From the NCBI GenBank assembly GCA_030374765.1, contig JARGXX010000088.1, positions 1,984,001 to 2,048,000 on the forward strand: a stretch of 64,000 bases of DNA, read 5' to 3'. This DNA is from Agarophyton chilense (Eukaryota > Rhodophyta > Florideophyceae > Gracilariales > Gracilariaceae). The position numbers and the translations under genes were made by a program. The notes under the pieces are model-generated. The model saw nothing but the letters and a program-made list of their open reading frames with translations, was not told the DNA's origin and ran no database searches. Positions 35,085 through 44,735 of the stretch are shown here, in pieces (position 1 is the first letter of the stretch; each line of letters opens with the position of its first letter).

Positions 35085-36473
35085 CTACATAATGAATATC
35101 TTCCGTAGATCTTTGAAACGAGCCTTGTCGCCATTTCTAGGATCAATAATTTCGCCGCAGTTGTCCTCGGCTATCTTTCGCAAGGCGTTTGTAGAGTAAA
35201 CATTACCGTTCGGAAGAGCCATTGGGAGGTTGTTTTCATCCATAATCTCACCACTAATAGAACAAACTAGTACGGAGTTTTCATGTCGTCCGCGTGGCAA
35301 TGATTGTGCCAGGCTAAGGAAGGGTTCCACACAGGTTGGACAGTTCGGCTTTCGCTCGGCTTCAGTGCCACATTTCCGCGTCTTCAAGCTGGCTAGACCA
35401 GCTTTGAGCATGATTTCAATGGTGCTTTCTCTTGTGAGACCATGCAAACGGTAGTTGTCATGTTTGAACATGACTTCAAGCTCGTGCCATTTGCGCTCAG
35501 AGAACATGTCTTTATAGGGTTGACAAGACGTGGAGGGATCAAAACAAAGAAGGGTCATGAATCGTTGGATGTCTAGGAAGCGCTCTTTGTCACAATTGGA
35601 AGACGACAGATGCTTTTTCATGTAAGCGATGGCATCTATTTTGCGACCAGAGCGAGCAAACTCCACAAACTCCTGTAAACGCAAACGAAACTCCAGTTTG
35701 CTATGCACTTTTTGAAGACGTCGTTTGTTCTCAATACACCACCTCAAGCCCTCCGAGCAGTCGCGACGTCGTAATGCTTCAATAACGACGCGAGACTCTC
35801 GAAAGATGCCCCTGTCGACAATGTCCTCAATAGCATGTGACTTTGCCAGGGTTTCGGCGGTGTCATACATACCCTCGCGGAGCATATAGTCCACAAGAGC
35901 CCTGTTTAAACGCATCTTCTCCCATCTAGATTGCCTCTCGGCGTGCTCGGCGGCAGAATCATGTTCATGCTGGTCATCCCCGGTGGAGGTGTTCTGAGGC
36001 TGCACATCTGAGGCGTATTCATTTGTGGGAGCTGTAGTAGAAGAATCAAGTTGCATAAGCTGTGCCTCGCGCTTGTGTTGCGGCGTGACGTGCGGAGGGT
36101 AATCCAGAAGGTCGGGAGTAGGAGGGGCCTGCGTCTGCAAATGGCGAATCCGCATAAAACAGCGACGCATGCATTGTTCGTCATCGGATCTGACGGTGTC
36201 CAGCTTGCGCTTGAGACCTGTGAGCTTGTTCTCAAGAGCAGCGATAGTGTCATGGGGGAGTGGGGGTTGGGATGAAGTGCAAGGGTTGCTGGCATGGTCC
36301 GAAAGCTTCTGGATGAGCTGCGAGACGGTGTTCGAGAACATGTCAAGCTCCTTGGCCAGCGGCTTGTGACTAGCGCGAAAATTGCGGACAAGGACCTCCC
36401 AGGGCGCCTTGAGGAAGCCATGCTCCATCTGAAGGTGCTCCATCCTGATGGACGCCTCGTGGGGGACGTGCAT
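35085..36473 (-). CDS. MAEA: CTLH/GID ubiquitin ligase RING subunit (MAEA/GID9)
   Basis: It encodes a 462-residue protein matching animal MAEA (about 396 residues) and yeast Gid9/Fyv10 along its length. With RMND5/Gid2 it forms the catalytic RING pair of the CTLH/GID E3 ligase. The amino part matches MAEA (LKAPWEVLVRNFRASHK). An extra low-complexity segment (about residues 112-185) follows, then LisH (about 186-218, NRALVDYMLREGMYDTAETL), CTLH (224-283), CRA (285-365, with DNYRLHGL) and the degenerate RING (378-445, CPTC, VCSISGEIMDENN, LPNGNVYS), ending in FIM as in animals. The start at 36473 is the first Met; Met-11 (36443) is also possible. No intron. The second zinc-ligand pair differs from human. 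Confidence 0.96.
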   Translation of the reverse strand: MHVPHEASIRMEHLQMEHGFLKAPWEVLVRNFRASHKPLAKELDMFSNTVSQLIQKLSDHASNPCTSSQPPLPHDTIAALENKLTGLKRKLDTVRSDDEQCMRRCFMRIRHLQTQAPPTPDLLDYPPHVTPQHKREAQLMQLDSSTTAPTNEYASDVQPQNTSTGDDQHEHDSAAEHAERQSRWEKMRLNRALVDYMLREGMYDTAETLAKSHAIEDIVDRGIFRESRVVIEALRRRDCSEGLRWCIENKRRLQKVHSKLEFRLRLQEFVEFARSGRKIDAIAYMKKHLSSSNCDKERFLDIQRFMTLLCFDPSTSCQPYKDMFSERKWHELEVMFKHDNYRLHGLTRESTIEIMLKAGLASLKTRKCGTEAERKPNCPTCVEPFLSLAQSLPRGRHENSVLVCSISGEIMDENNLPMALPNGNVYSTNALRKIAEDNCGEIIDPRNGDKARFKDLRKIFIM

Positions 36474-36898
36474 GGAGCGATGGGGGCACGATGGGGGTGG
36501 GAGGGTGTAAGGGCGTGGTGACGAGAGTGTGGCAGTTTACTCAGCTCCGGCGCTGGAAAGCGGCAGGCGACGCGAGGGCGAGATAGAGGCCAAGCGTGAA
36601 ATCGAAACAGGCGCGGAACCAGGCGCCGAAACGGAATGGCTTGCGTGCCACACGCGCGAGACATGAGCAGCTTGCACATTGCCCAATCGATACGCGCCAG
36701 CGATGCACACTGTGCTGGCCGTGCCCAATCACTGGGCCCCAGTTTTGGCAACACCCAATGGCGCAGCGCACATCCATCTGCCGCCAATGGGCGAACCTCA
36801 GAAACGCAGAGGTTGAAGGCGTGATCTGCTTGGTCAAGAAGAGGCCTCAAAACCTTAAAAACAAAAAATTCAGTCAGGTGTTCAAAGTCTACATCTAG
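36474..36898 (-). promoter_or_regulatory. MAEA upstream region with CCAAT cluster
   Basis: CCAAT occurs four times within about 106 bp, at 36683, 36725, 36755 and 36784 on the plus strand, about 210-315 bp upstream of the MAEA start. CCAAT boxes bind NF-Y in eukaryotes; their use here is inferred. The region is bounded on its far side by the piggyBac-like element end. Confidence 0.35.
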
Positions 36899-37234
36899 TG
36901 TCTGTACGACCACTGGCCTCATATGAGACCAAAATTACATCATCGATAAGTTTTGTAAACTTTGTCAATTTCCTTAAATTTTTGTGCCGAGCCGTTGTCA
37001 ACACTCTCTTCTTCTCTGGCGCCAACCTCAAACATCACAAAAAATCGTCCACAACATCTAAACATATCATCATTACTTTATTCTTTCATAATTTATCAAA
37101 TATGGTATCACCTATGAATCTCCGTCTTGTAGTAGGAAACATATTACATATCCGTGCACCTTTCACCACAACTGAAAGCAACTGTCAAACCTTCTTTGGC
37201 ACGCAATAGAAAACGAAACTGGTCAGCAAACGTG

Positions 37235-37650
37235 TTACAAAAGTGGACGTTGTTGTCAAAAATAATCGGAGACACACTTTTGTCACGATAAGCTTCGAGC
37301 TACATGGTTGCAAGAACGTGTGCACTCTCAAACTTTGCAATGTAAATGTCGGAGATCATATCGTGGTTCAGGAAACCGCTCAAGAAGCCATCAATTCCAA
37401 AGTGGAGATAAATTTTACTGCTATTACTAATGAATTTTCGAACAATGAAGAGCAAAATACTGTCGCGGATGGCGATCACTGTCACAAAATGAATTTTTTT
37501 AGCCCTATTACTTTGAAAAACAGTGACTCGCAATTAAGCTTTGTGGAAGTTCATTCGACGAAATGGAGAATTGAAAATGTATCCTTAACTCTGAATGGTT
37601 CAGTGCAAATGCATCAATGGAAAGTCACGATGTCGTACAATCACCCCTGA
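37235..37650 (+). other. Open frame inside the piggyBac-like element, unidentified
   Basis: A 135-codon frame at 37243-37650 lies between the left end and repeat D. It has no motif I recognise and its last codons overlap the start of repeat D (37631). It may be the front of the transposase transcript unit or chance. Confidence 0.25.
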
Positions 37651-38142
37651 GGTCTGCTACTCTCTTGTCTCGGGAGCTTGGTAATGCTCAACCTTAGAGA
37701 GCGTGGTGAAGCTCAACCTTAGTGAGCGTGGTGACGCTCAACCTTAGAAAGTAGACGTAATAAATCTCAATGGTAACAGGGCACCTTGAAAACCCGCAGA
37801 GGCAAACTGCGGGGCAACTAGCCTATACCGTGTAGCACTCTCCAGATCACCCGAAAGGTGCCAGTAAGGCACGGTCTCTGACCTAGTGTCAGAGATCTGG
37901 CCAGCACTGGCTACAGTGCCAGGTGGCCACTCCACTACTGTACTAAACAAATATGATTACTATTACAATTACTAACAATTACTCAACCAGAAGGTACATG
38001 TCAACCCTACACGTGGCTCACAACACCTAGATGGTAGCTCGCCCGGAGCTGCGTGGCCGATGATCCCTCGCATCCATCACCTACAAGGTCAGTGTAGTAT
38101 ATGAAAACCCTCAAAGGTCAAACGTTCTGCCACTATACGACA
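37631..38142 (+). repeat. Repeat D copy 2, inside the piggyBac-like element
   Basis: It starts TGTCGTACAATCACC and ends CCACTATACGACA, so its outer 7 bases are inverted repeats (TGTCGTA/TACGACA). It is flanked by CACGA (37626) and CACGG (38143), a probable 5-bp target duplication with one change. The 25-bp hairpin unit is present three times here (37674, 37699, 37724) against two in copy 1. Shorter overall than copy 1. Confidence 0.75.
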
Positions 38143-38149
38143 CACGGGA

Positions 38150-39641
38150 CCTGTTGGAGATGTTATCTCCGCCATTTATGCTTCTTTGGGACTCTCTCCA
38201 TACGATTTATTCATTTGGATGTTTCCTGTAGCTCATTTGGAAAAAATAGTTCGATCTATTAACTTTCAGATGGACGGAAAAGGCTTAAAGCAGACTACAG
38301 GAGGTGACTTTTTTAAGTTTTTCGGTTTGATGGTGTTAATGAAACGCTTCGAGTTTTCATGTAGAAGATCGCTTTGGTCTAAAGACACGTTTTCTAAATA
38401 TATCGAATCTCCGCAGCTCGAAAAGATCATTTCAAGAAATCGGTTTGAACATATAAGGCAATTCATCGTTTTCAGTGGCTCTGAAGACGATCAAAAATCG
38501 GAATAATGCAGGTGGTCATGCGTTTCTGAGTTTTTGAAAGCTCTAAATGACCATCGGAAAGCGTTTGTAACTCCGTCACACACTTTATGCGTGGACGAAA
38601 GTATGTCACGTTAGTATGGACTTGGAGGGAACTGGGTTGTAATTGGAATTCTACACTACACTGCTCTTGATAGGAAACCTGAAAATGGTTTTGAATTAAA
38701 GACAGTGTGTTGTGGAAGGAGTGAAATTATTATCAAAATCAAAATCAAGATGGGAGCTACGCAACTAGATGTACAGCCTTTTGAATCAGAACATGCACAT
38801 GGAACAGCTGTTTGAATGAGACTTGTTGAAAATTGCTTTGCAACTTATCGAATCGTTTGTGCCGATTCATATTTTGCATCTGCTGGAACAGCTGAAGAAC
38901 TTTCAAAAAAGAGGAATGCGATTTATTGGGGTCGTAAAAACAGCTACCAGAAGGTTTCCTATGAAACATCTTTCCGAACATACGATGACGGCACGAGGCC
39001 AGCACGTGTCAATGGTCTCGAAACTGCCTGAATTGGATCGAAAGATGATGTCTGTGCTCTGGGTGGACCGCGAAAGGAGATGTTTCATCAGCACTTGTAG
39101 CAGTATCCAAGCAGGAACTCCCATTTCTCGTGAAAGATGGAGCACAACTGATGGAATAACAAAGAAAATTCCTCTTTCCATTGCTATTTCAGAAGTTTGT
39201 GAGGAGCACTATTCTTTTTGTTCAAGAATTGATAGGCATAATAGGTCACGTCAAGATGATTTGAATATGGAAAAGAATCTTGAAGTGAAAGAATTGTCTT
39301 TTAGAGTGAATAATTCTTTGCTGGCAATGTGCGTGGTTGATGCTTGGAATCTTTACAAGGGTGAATTCGGAAACACATTTAATCTTACACCGCATAATTT
39401 CCATTGTAATCTCGCAGACGGATTAATAGATAACAACTGAAATGCTATACGACATATGAAAGGAAAATGTAAGGAGGAAGATGAAGTAGAAAACCCATAT
39501 ATGGCTTGTACCGGCATTCATTTAATGGATACCAATAGCAAAAGAAGAAAATTGGATGGTTTTTTGACGTCTCAAACATATCAAGGACGATTCAAAGTCT
39601 GCAAGACCACTTACAAATCCAAATTTGTTTGTTCAGAATGA
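38150..39641 (+). pseudogene. PiggyBac-type (DDE_Tnp_1_7) transposase
   Basis: Several frames together cover the family core. The amino part at 38186-38506 has GGDFFKFFGLMVLMKRFEF and RNRFEHIRQFIVFS. The first Asp lies in a VDES block near 38594. VCADSYFAS (near 38850) holds the second Asp, followed by LRFIGVVKTATRRFPMKHLS-like sequence. FCSRIDRHNRSRQDDL (near 39215-39260) holds the third. A carboxy tail with spaced Cys residues follows (39456-39641). The gene has several stops and frame changes, including TAA at 38504, and is dead. The piggyBac transposase normally cuts and pastes DNA at TTAA. Confidence 0.8.
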
Positions 39642-40589
39642 AAAAAGTAAAATGAGATGGATGTTTATATATGTCACAGCGGAACCGGTCGAGATTGTTT
39701 TATAGATCATATGCGTGACATTCATCACATTTCGAGCAACATTTAGTCAAGATCATTGACGGTCGTATGTCAACATGCGTTTTTAAGGCTTTTTAAAGGC
39801 AACTTTTTTAAAAGTATAAAGCAAAAGTTCAAATTACCTTAAGCCCCTTACTAATTCAATCCGCGTGATTCAACTTGCTAGATATATTATGGTCTCTGAC
39901 GAAACAATCCCTTCAGCAGATGTCACCTTATTCTGTCTGCTGTTCAAGTGGACGCAAATGTGTTCTTAGACCATAATAATTTTTAGAATTAGTCGAGCTC
40001 CCGTAGAAGTTTTCGAGTTACACTGAACTCAGCGAGGTTTGAACTCTGTTTTTATCAGTCTCCGAGCGGTCGTGAAACCACTGAGCTGCTGTTATTGAAG
40101 ACAGCTGTTTAAGGAATGTACTTTAAAGCAGGAGGAATATACTTAGAAAAATAGTTCTTTACTTAGAAAATAGAATACGCCGCTGCAGTGTGGAAACCAG
40201 CGATTTTTACTAATTTTTTCGAAAATTGAACTGGCCTCATATGAGGCCAAGCTGGCCTCATGTGAGGCCAATCCGCCGGGCGTGTAGACAATAGTGTCTA
40301 TACGACTATACAAACATCAGAAACGTTAGAAAAGAATGACAAATAAATACTAATGAATCTAACGTTAGTTTGCCTTTATCTAACGTTAAATACATTAGAT
40401 TGAATTTCAAACTCTCTTCGAAGAGGTTCAAAATTTTGAACAGGTTCGAAGCAATGTAAAGAGGTCAAACAGCCTCCAAGCTATACTTCGATCACAAGTT
40501 AAGATTCTGAACTCAAAAAACTGTGGCCATCTTTGGTAGTAGGACGTCAAAGGGATTCGATTTGGAAGCACTTTTAGCTCATACCGAGA

Positions 40590-42579
40590 GGAACATTCCA
40601 AACCAAACAAGGAAGATGCAGATTCTGTAACCAGACAGTTTCTGGACCTCCAACCAAATTTTCGCACACATCATGCAAACTGCAAAGCCGTCCCAAGATC
40701 TGTAGGGTCCCTTCCGGTCATGACAGAAGGAAAATCAAACCAATCTCAAATTGCACCCTGTTACCCCATTGCAGAATCAATTGGCCCCCTTTTGCATCTC
40801 CTTGCCGATCGAATCACTCCCACTGCGCCTGTACAAATTGATCGTGCACTCACGTCAGCTCTCCTTGAATGTGGGCGCTCTTTCGATATATTCGAACACC
40901 TAGCATCGGTGGAGGCTTCAAACGTAATTCGCCCGGGATAATTTCCTCCATTTAAGAGTGGAATTGGTAGCGAACTTCTCCACGAAAAGCACAAAGAAAC
41001 TATGTCTGATGTACTGAACAGTATAAGCGTAAATGAGGGCGGTGTTCTGGGTATTGATGAAGCAACAAATGTCCTTTCTAAATCTATGAGCAACGTCATA
41101 GTTCATGTACCCATTCCGTTCTTTATTGAATACCTTCGTGCAGATATAAAGAAAGTAACAGCTGTATACCTCTGCTGTAAGGTGAAGGACTGCATTGCAT
41201 GGCTGAAAGACCTTGTGAAGAGTGAAGAAGTGTTCGCCTTTGGGTCAGACTCCTGCAATGTTATGAGATATTTACGTTGGCGCTTGCAGTCTGAAAAAGG
41301 TGTAGAATGGGCATATGGGTGCAGCACACATTGTTTACACAATGTTTTCGAGGATATCGGGAAAGAAAATTATGTTAAGATTCTCGTGAAGCAGGCTTTA
41401 ATTATCTCTAATACTTTTAAAAACAGATCTTCTTCGAAAGGATTTCGATTCTATTTGCTTGGAGCAACAAGGAAAAATATGTACTATGGTTTTATACTGT
41501 AAGACACGATGGTCGAAAGTTAATTTGATGCTGAAGCGGCTCCTCAAAGTAAAACCATCACTGAGGTATTTGTCGTATGCAATTTTCCACGAAAGAGATA
41601 TGAGGGGCATTGAGTCAACATTCCATATACCAGGAGGTATACTGGAAGTATTATCTTTGCAAGAATTTTGGTCAAGCCTTGGTGATGCAGCGGCTCTTTT
41701 CGACCCAATATGTCGCTGCATTGGCGTTCTTGAAAGTGAAACTGGGACAATTACAATTGTTTATGCCTACTTTTTATTTGTGCGTGCACACATAAGATCG
41801 TATGGGGCATCACCGAGAAGGTAGAAACAGCTTTTGTATCGTTGGAGTCGAATTTACAGTCCTGTTCACGCCCTGGCTTTCCACACGGATCCTCTATACA
41901 CTAATATGCGTCAGAATATGGTGGTAGCCTACGGGGCCTCTTTCGTTGAGCTTGGCCAAGGGCCGTTGAGTAGCCAGTGCGGGAAAACACTTGAACTTTT
42001 GGCAGGTTCTACAACGCCACTTGACCAGCTTATGCAAGAATACTTAACTTTCTGTATCGCGCCACCATCTTCTATGCAAGCCTTGCGCTACTGTCATCCC
42101 CGTCTTATTTGGGATAAGCTTCGAAGTGAGTTTCCCGCTCTGTCACGCCGCCTAATGTAGGTTTTCAAGGCTCAGTCCTCCACAGCTGGAGTTGAACGGA
42201 AACATAAGGTTGCCAAGAAAATATTGACCTCTCGCCGTGGGCGCTTTGGGGACCTCAAGATGGAGAGGCAGGTGGTTGTTGCCCACAATTGCACACAAAT
42301 TCGCAGAAAGATTTCATAAAAGCGGTAGAATAGATTTGTTACGAGGTTGTGCACGTGGTCGTTGGAAAGCAGTACGGGAGAACCTTTGTCCCTCATAGGA
42401 GTTTCTGGCACGGTTGACATTGTGGCAGGGCATAATCAGCTCTGTCGTTGGGGAGCGAGACAGCTCCGAAGAGCAGAACGAGCTTCTTGATGTAGATTAG
42501 TTGGATATTGAAGGCCTTCTCGAGGCTGCAATGAACTATACTGAGATACCAGACGCCATCCTCTTCACCAATTTGTGAC
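40590..42579 (+). pseudogene. hAT transposase
   Basis: A BED-type zinc finger (CRFCNQTVSGPPTKFSHTSC, about 40623) is followed by a DUF659-like hAT core (ALLECGRSFDIFEHL, then VLGIDEATNVLSKSM and YGCSTHCLHNVFEDIG). The TRW block (CKTRWSKVNLMLKRL) comes next, and the carboxy dimerisation region carries STAGVERKHKVAKKIL near 42178. In-frame stops occur near 40939, 41822 and 42158, and there are frame changes near 40720 and 41490. The protein therefore cannot be made, although the DNA ends look usable by a related transposase. Confidence 0.85.
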
Positions 42580-43740
42580 AATTAACATCCTTCTTTCCCG
42601 TCACAGAGAGTGCAATGCCGTTCTTTCTAGTTTACTGGCCAGTGTCACCGCAGCGCGTCAGGTAGCATTATATACGGCTGACACTGCTGGGCTGGGGGCT
42701 CACGCCCGGTTGGGCTTGAAAAAATCCAAAGCCGGGAAAGAGGTCGGACGGATCGGTCATGGCATTGCGGCACTGTGAAGCAAGAAAATCGTGATTTCCA
42801 ATGACCTCGACACTGCTTACCTCTCTTCTCGCCTTCTCCAACCACAAACCCTTGATCGAATCCTTCTCAAAGCAACACACGCAGATTCCACACCATCGCC
42901 GCCGCTCTGTCCTCGTCATTTCTTGGTTTCCAGAAATCCAGCAATTCTGTCAGTAGCCATCCGCCACTTTAGCTTTCCCCGATTGCAAATATCAGTAGCA
43001 GTCACACTTCGCTCTACATCTCGCATCATACCCCAATACCTCTCTTTCGTTTCACTTTCCAGGTCCTGTCATTGTCCACGCGCTTCACTGAAAGTTGTAT
43101 CGCCCCCTTGCTTGCGCCACTTTGCGACATTCTTGACATGAGCCCCATTCCGTTGGCTTCGGCTGTGTGCCTATGCTGGCAGATATTGGCAATGTCCTTG
43201 TCCTTACATGCGCAATTGACGACCATGATAATTTGAATTGATGGTGATATCCATTACACTCTTGTTTGCAGTGGTTGTCAGAGACGGCTAGGTACGGTTG
43301 GGTTCGATGGCACCCACATCGGGCACAACCGACTTCTCCAGAAATGCAACGTTTTCAGCGCCATGCAACACAATGTAGACCATGTGCGACAATGTAGCAG
43401 GCGAGCTGAGGAACGCACAAACATGTAGGAGTTCTTGATACTATGTGGTACTGCAATGGCATGGAATAGCCAGCGTAGTCATCTATTTTGCCGCCGTGCT
43501 GGACATGCTTGTCGTGCTGCACGGTGGCGTTGAGAGCGGGCGGATGCAGGCAGGGCCAGCGAGAGACGCATCAACGAAAGCAGAAGCGAGGAGCGGGCGG
43601 CAATCATCATTACAAGGAGTGTGAGCGGGAGGAGAAACAGAGGGGTTGCCAATGGGTCACCCATTATGTTTGCGAACTTGGAGGGAGAACACGGCGCAGT
43701 GGGGATTAAAGGAACATTGTTAACGAATAAATGACTTCAA
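42580..43740. other. Non-coding right third of the hAT element
   Basis: No supported gene. The short frames here on both strands lack domains. The stretch 43490-43700 is GC-rich. It lies inside the hAT boundaries, so it is either element 3' region or captured sequence. Confidence 0.4.
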
Positions 43741-43837
43741 AAAATAAGTGACGTTAGAAAAACGTTATATAACGTTAGATTTTATTTGGAAATGTATCTG
43801 ATGTTTGTATATATACGACCAACGCCACTGTTCGTGT

Positions 43838-44271
43838 GGGAGCTCACTACTAGTACAGCTGTCAACGTTCTTCCGGTGTAATGCCGGACACTTTTACAGC
43901 TTACTGGTTTTCACAGGCTATGGGCCCTCATCGCAGCCACTGTGGTACAAACTTCCAGTCTCACCAGCCGCACCCGCTACCTTCCACTCTCTCCATCTTT
44001 CAGAGTCACACCGATCACCTGAATATCACTCGTCTACACGTCTACAAATCTACACATCTCCACATCTACACTTCGCCGAAACGTAAACACGTTACATATT
44101 CTTTGCGTTCGGCTCCTCCGAGTTTGACCGGAAACTGTGTGAGCTCACTATCGCTCATTGCATTTCAAACTCAATTCCACCCACGCTCGGGGGAGCTCAC
44201 TGTTAGTACAGCTTTCCACCTTCCTTTGGTGTATGGCCGAACATTTTTATTGTCTAGTGGTTGTCCCAGTT
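43838..44271 (+). repeat. Spaced direct repeat of about 80 bp
   Basis: GGGAGCTCACT.NTAGTACAGCT starts units at 43838 and 44191, 353 bp apart. Similarity runs on for about 80 bp (…TTCGGTGTA.TGCCG.ACA.TTTTA…). It lies between the hAT right end and the gypsy 5' LTR. No gene is seen. Confidence 0.6.
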
Positions 44272-44473
44272 CGAAACCAATTATTATTTGAAAGTTTCAG
44301 TCCCCGAAAAACGAAACGCAACCAAAAACGATTTACAGTCTACCGCGACGCAAGTACGCTTATCACGCAACAAACAATGTCATATAAAACACACCAAGTA
44401 CTTACAAAGTGTGGCCATAGTTCTGTGAAACTCCCAGCACAAATTTTGGCACAGGCGCGTGTCATTAAATTTG

Positions 44474-44735
44474 TGAAGGAGCGATGATAACGGTTGAGCC
44501 CTGTAAGCTGCCGGGCCCCAAAAGGATCATGCAGGTGACACGTGTACGAATCGACCTCAGGTGGACTCATGTAGATTATTAATTTATTTTAATTAATGTA
44601 ATAGATTAGCAGTACAGTGCCAGGGATATCTCAGCCCCTCGCCAGTACTATTTACTTGGCTCGAGTGACGATTCTCACTTAGAGTACGGTAGGCACCGTT
44701 AGGAAACTAAATAACCCCCTTTGATATATTAGCTC
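44474..44735 (+). mobile_element. 5' LTR of the gypsy chromovirus (fossil)
   Basis: It starts TGAAGGAGCGATGATAA and aligns end to end with 52839-53098. The end coordinate is accurate to a few bases. About 40 bases downstream the sequence turns into a leader with no gene up to 45042. Confidence 0.85.

Larger units (their letters stand above)
36899..40290 (+). mobile_element. PiggyBac-like DNA transposon with terminal inverted repeats
   Basis: The left end TGTCTGTACGACC (36899) and the right end read inward as TGTCTACACGCCC (from 40290) are imperfect inverted repeats. Both are followed inward by the palindromic block GGCCTCATATGAG or variant: once on the left (36914) and twice on the right (about 40235 and 40253). 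A piggyBac-type transposase lies between. The element is about 3.39 kb including a repeat D copy. I do not see a TTAA target duplication, so the limits could be a few bases off or the family may use another target. Confidence 0.65.
40307..43811 (+). mobile_element. hAT transposon with exact ends and target duplication
   Basis: The ends are perfect 15-bp inverted repeats, TATACAAACATCAGA at 40307-40321 and its reverse complement at 43797-43811. They are flanked by the identical 8-bp target duplication TATACGAC at 40299-40306 and 43812-43819. An 8-bp duplication is the hAT signature. ACGTTA-type palindromes cluster inside both ends. The body is 3,505 bp and encodes a decayed hAT transposase in its left two thirds. 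The right 1.2 kb (42,580-43,740) has no gene. Confidence 0.93.

Noticed and set aside
35906-36922. 338-codon minus-strand frame overlapping the MAEA amino end
   Set aside because: It is the shifted shadow of MAEA and its GC-rich upstream region; the MAEA frame has the conserved domains.
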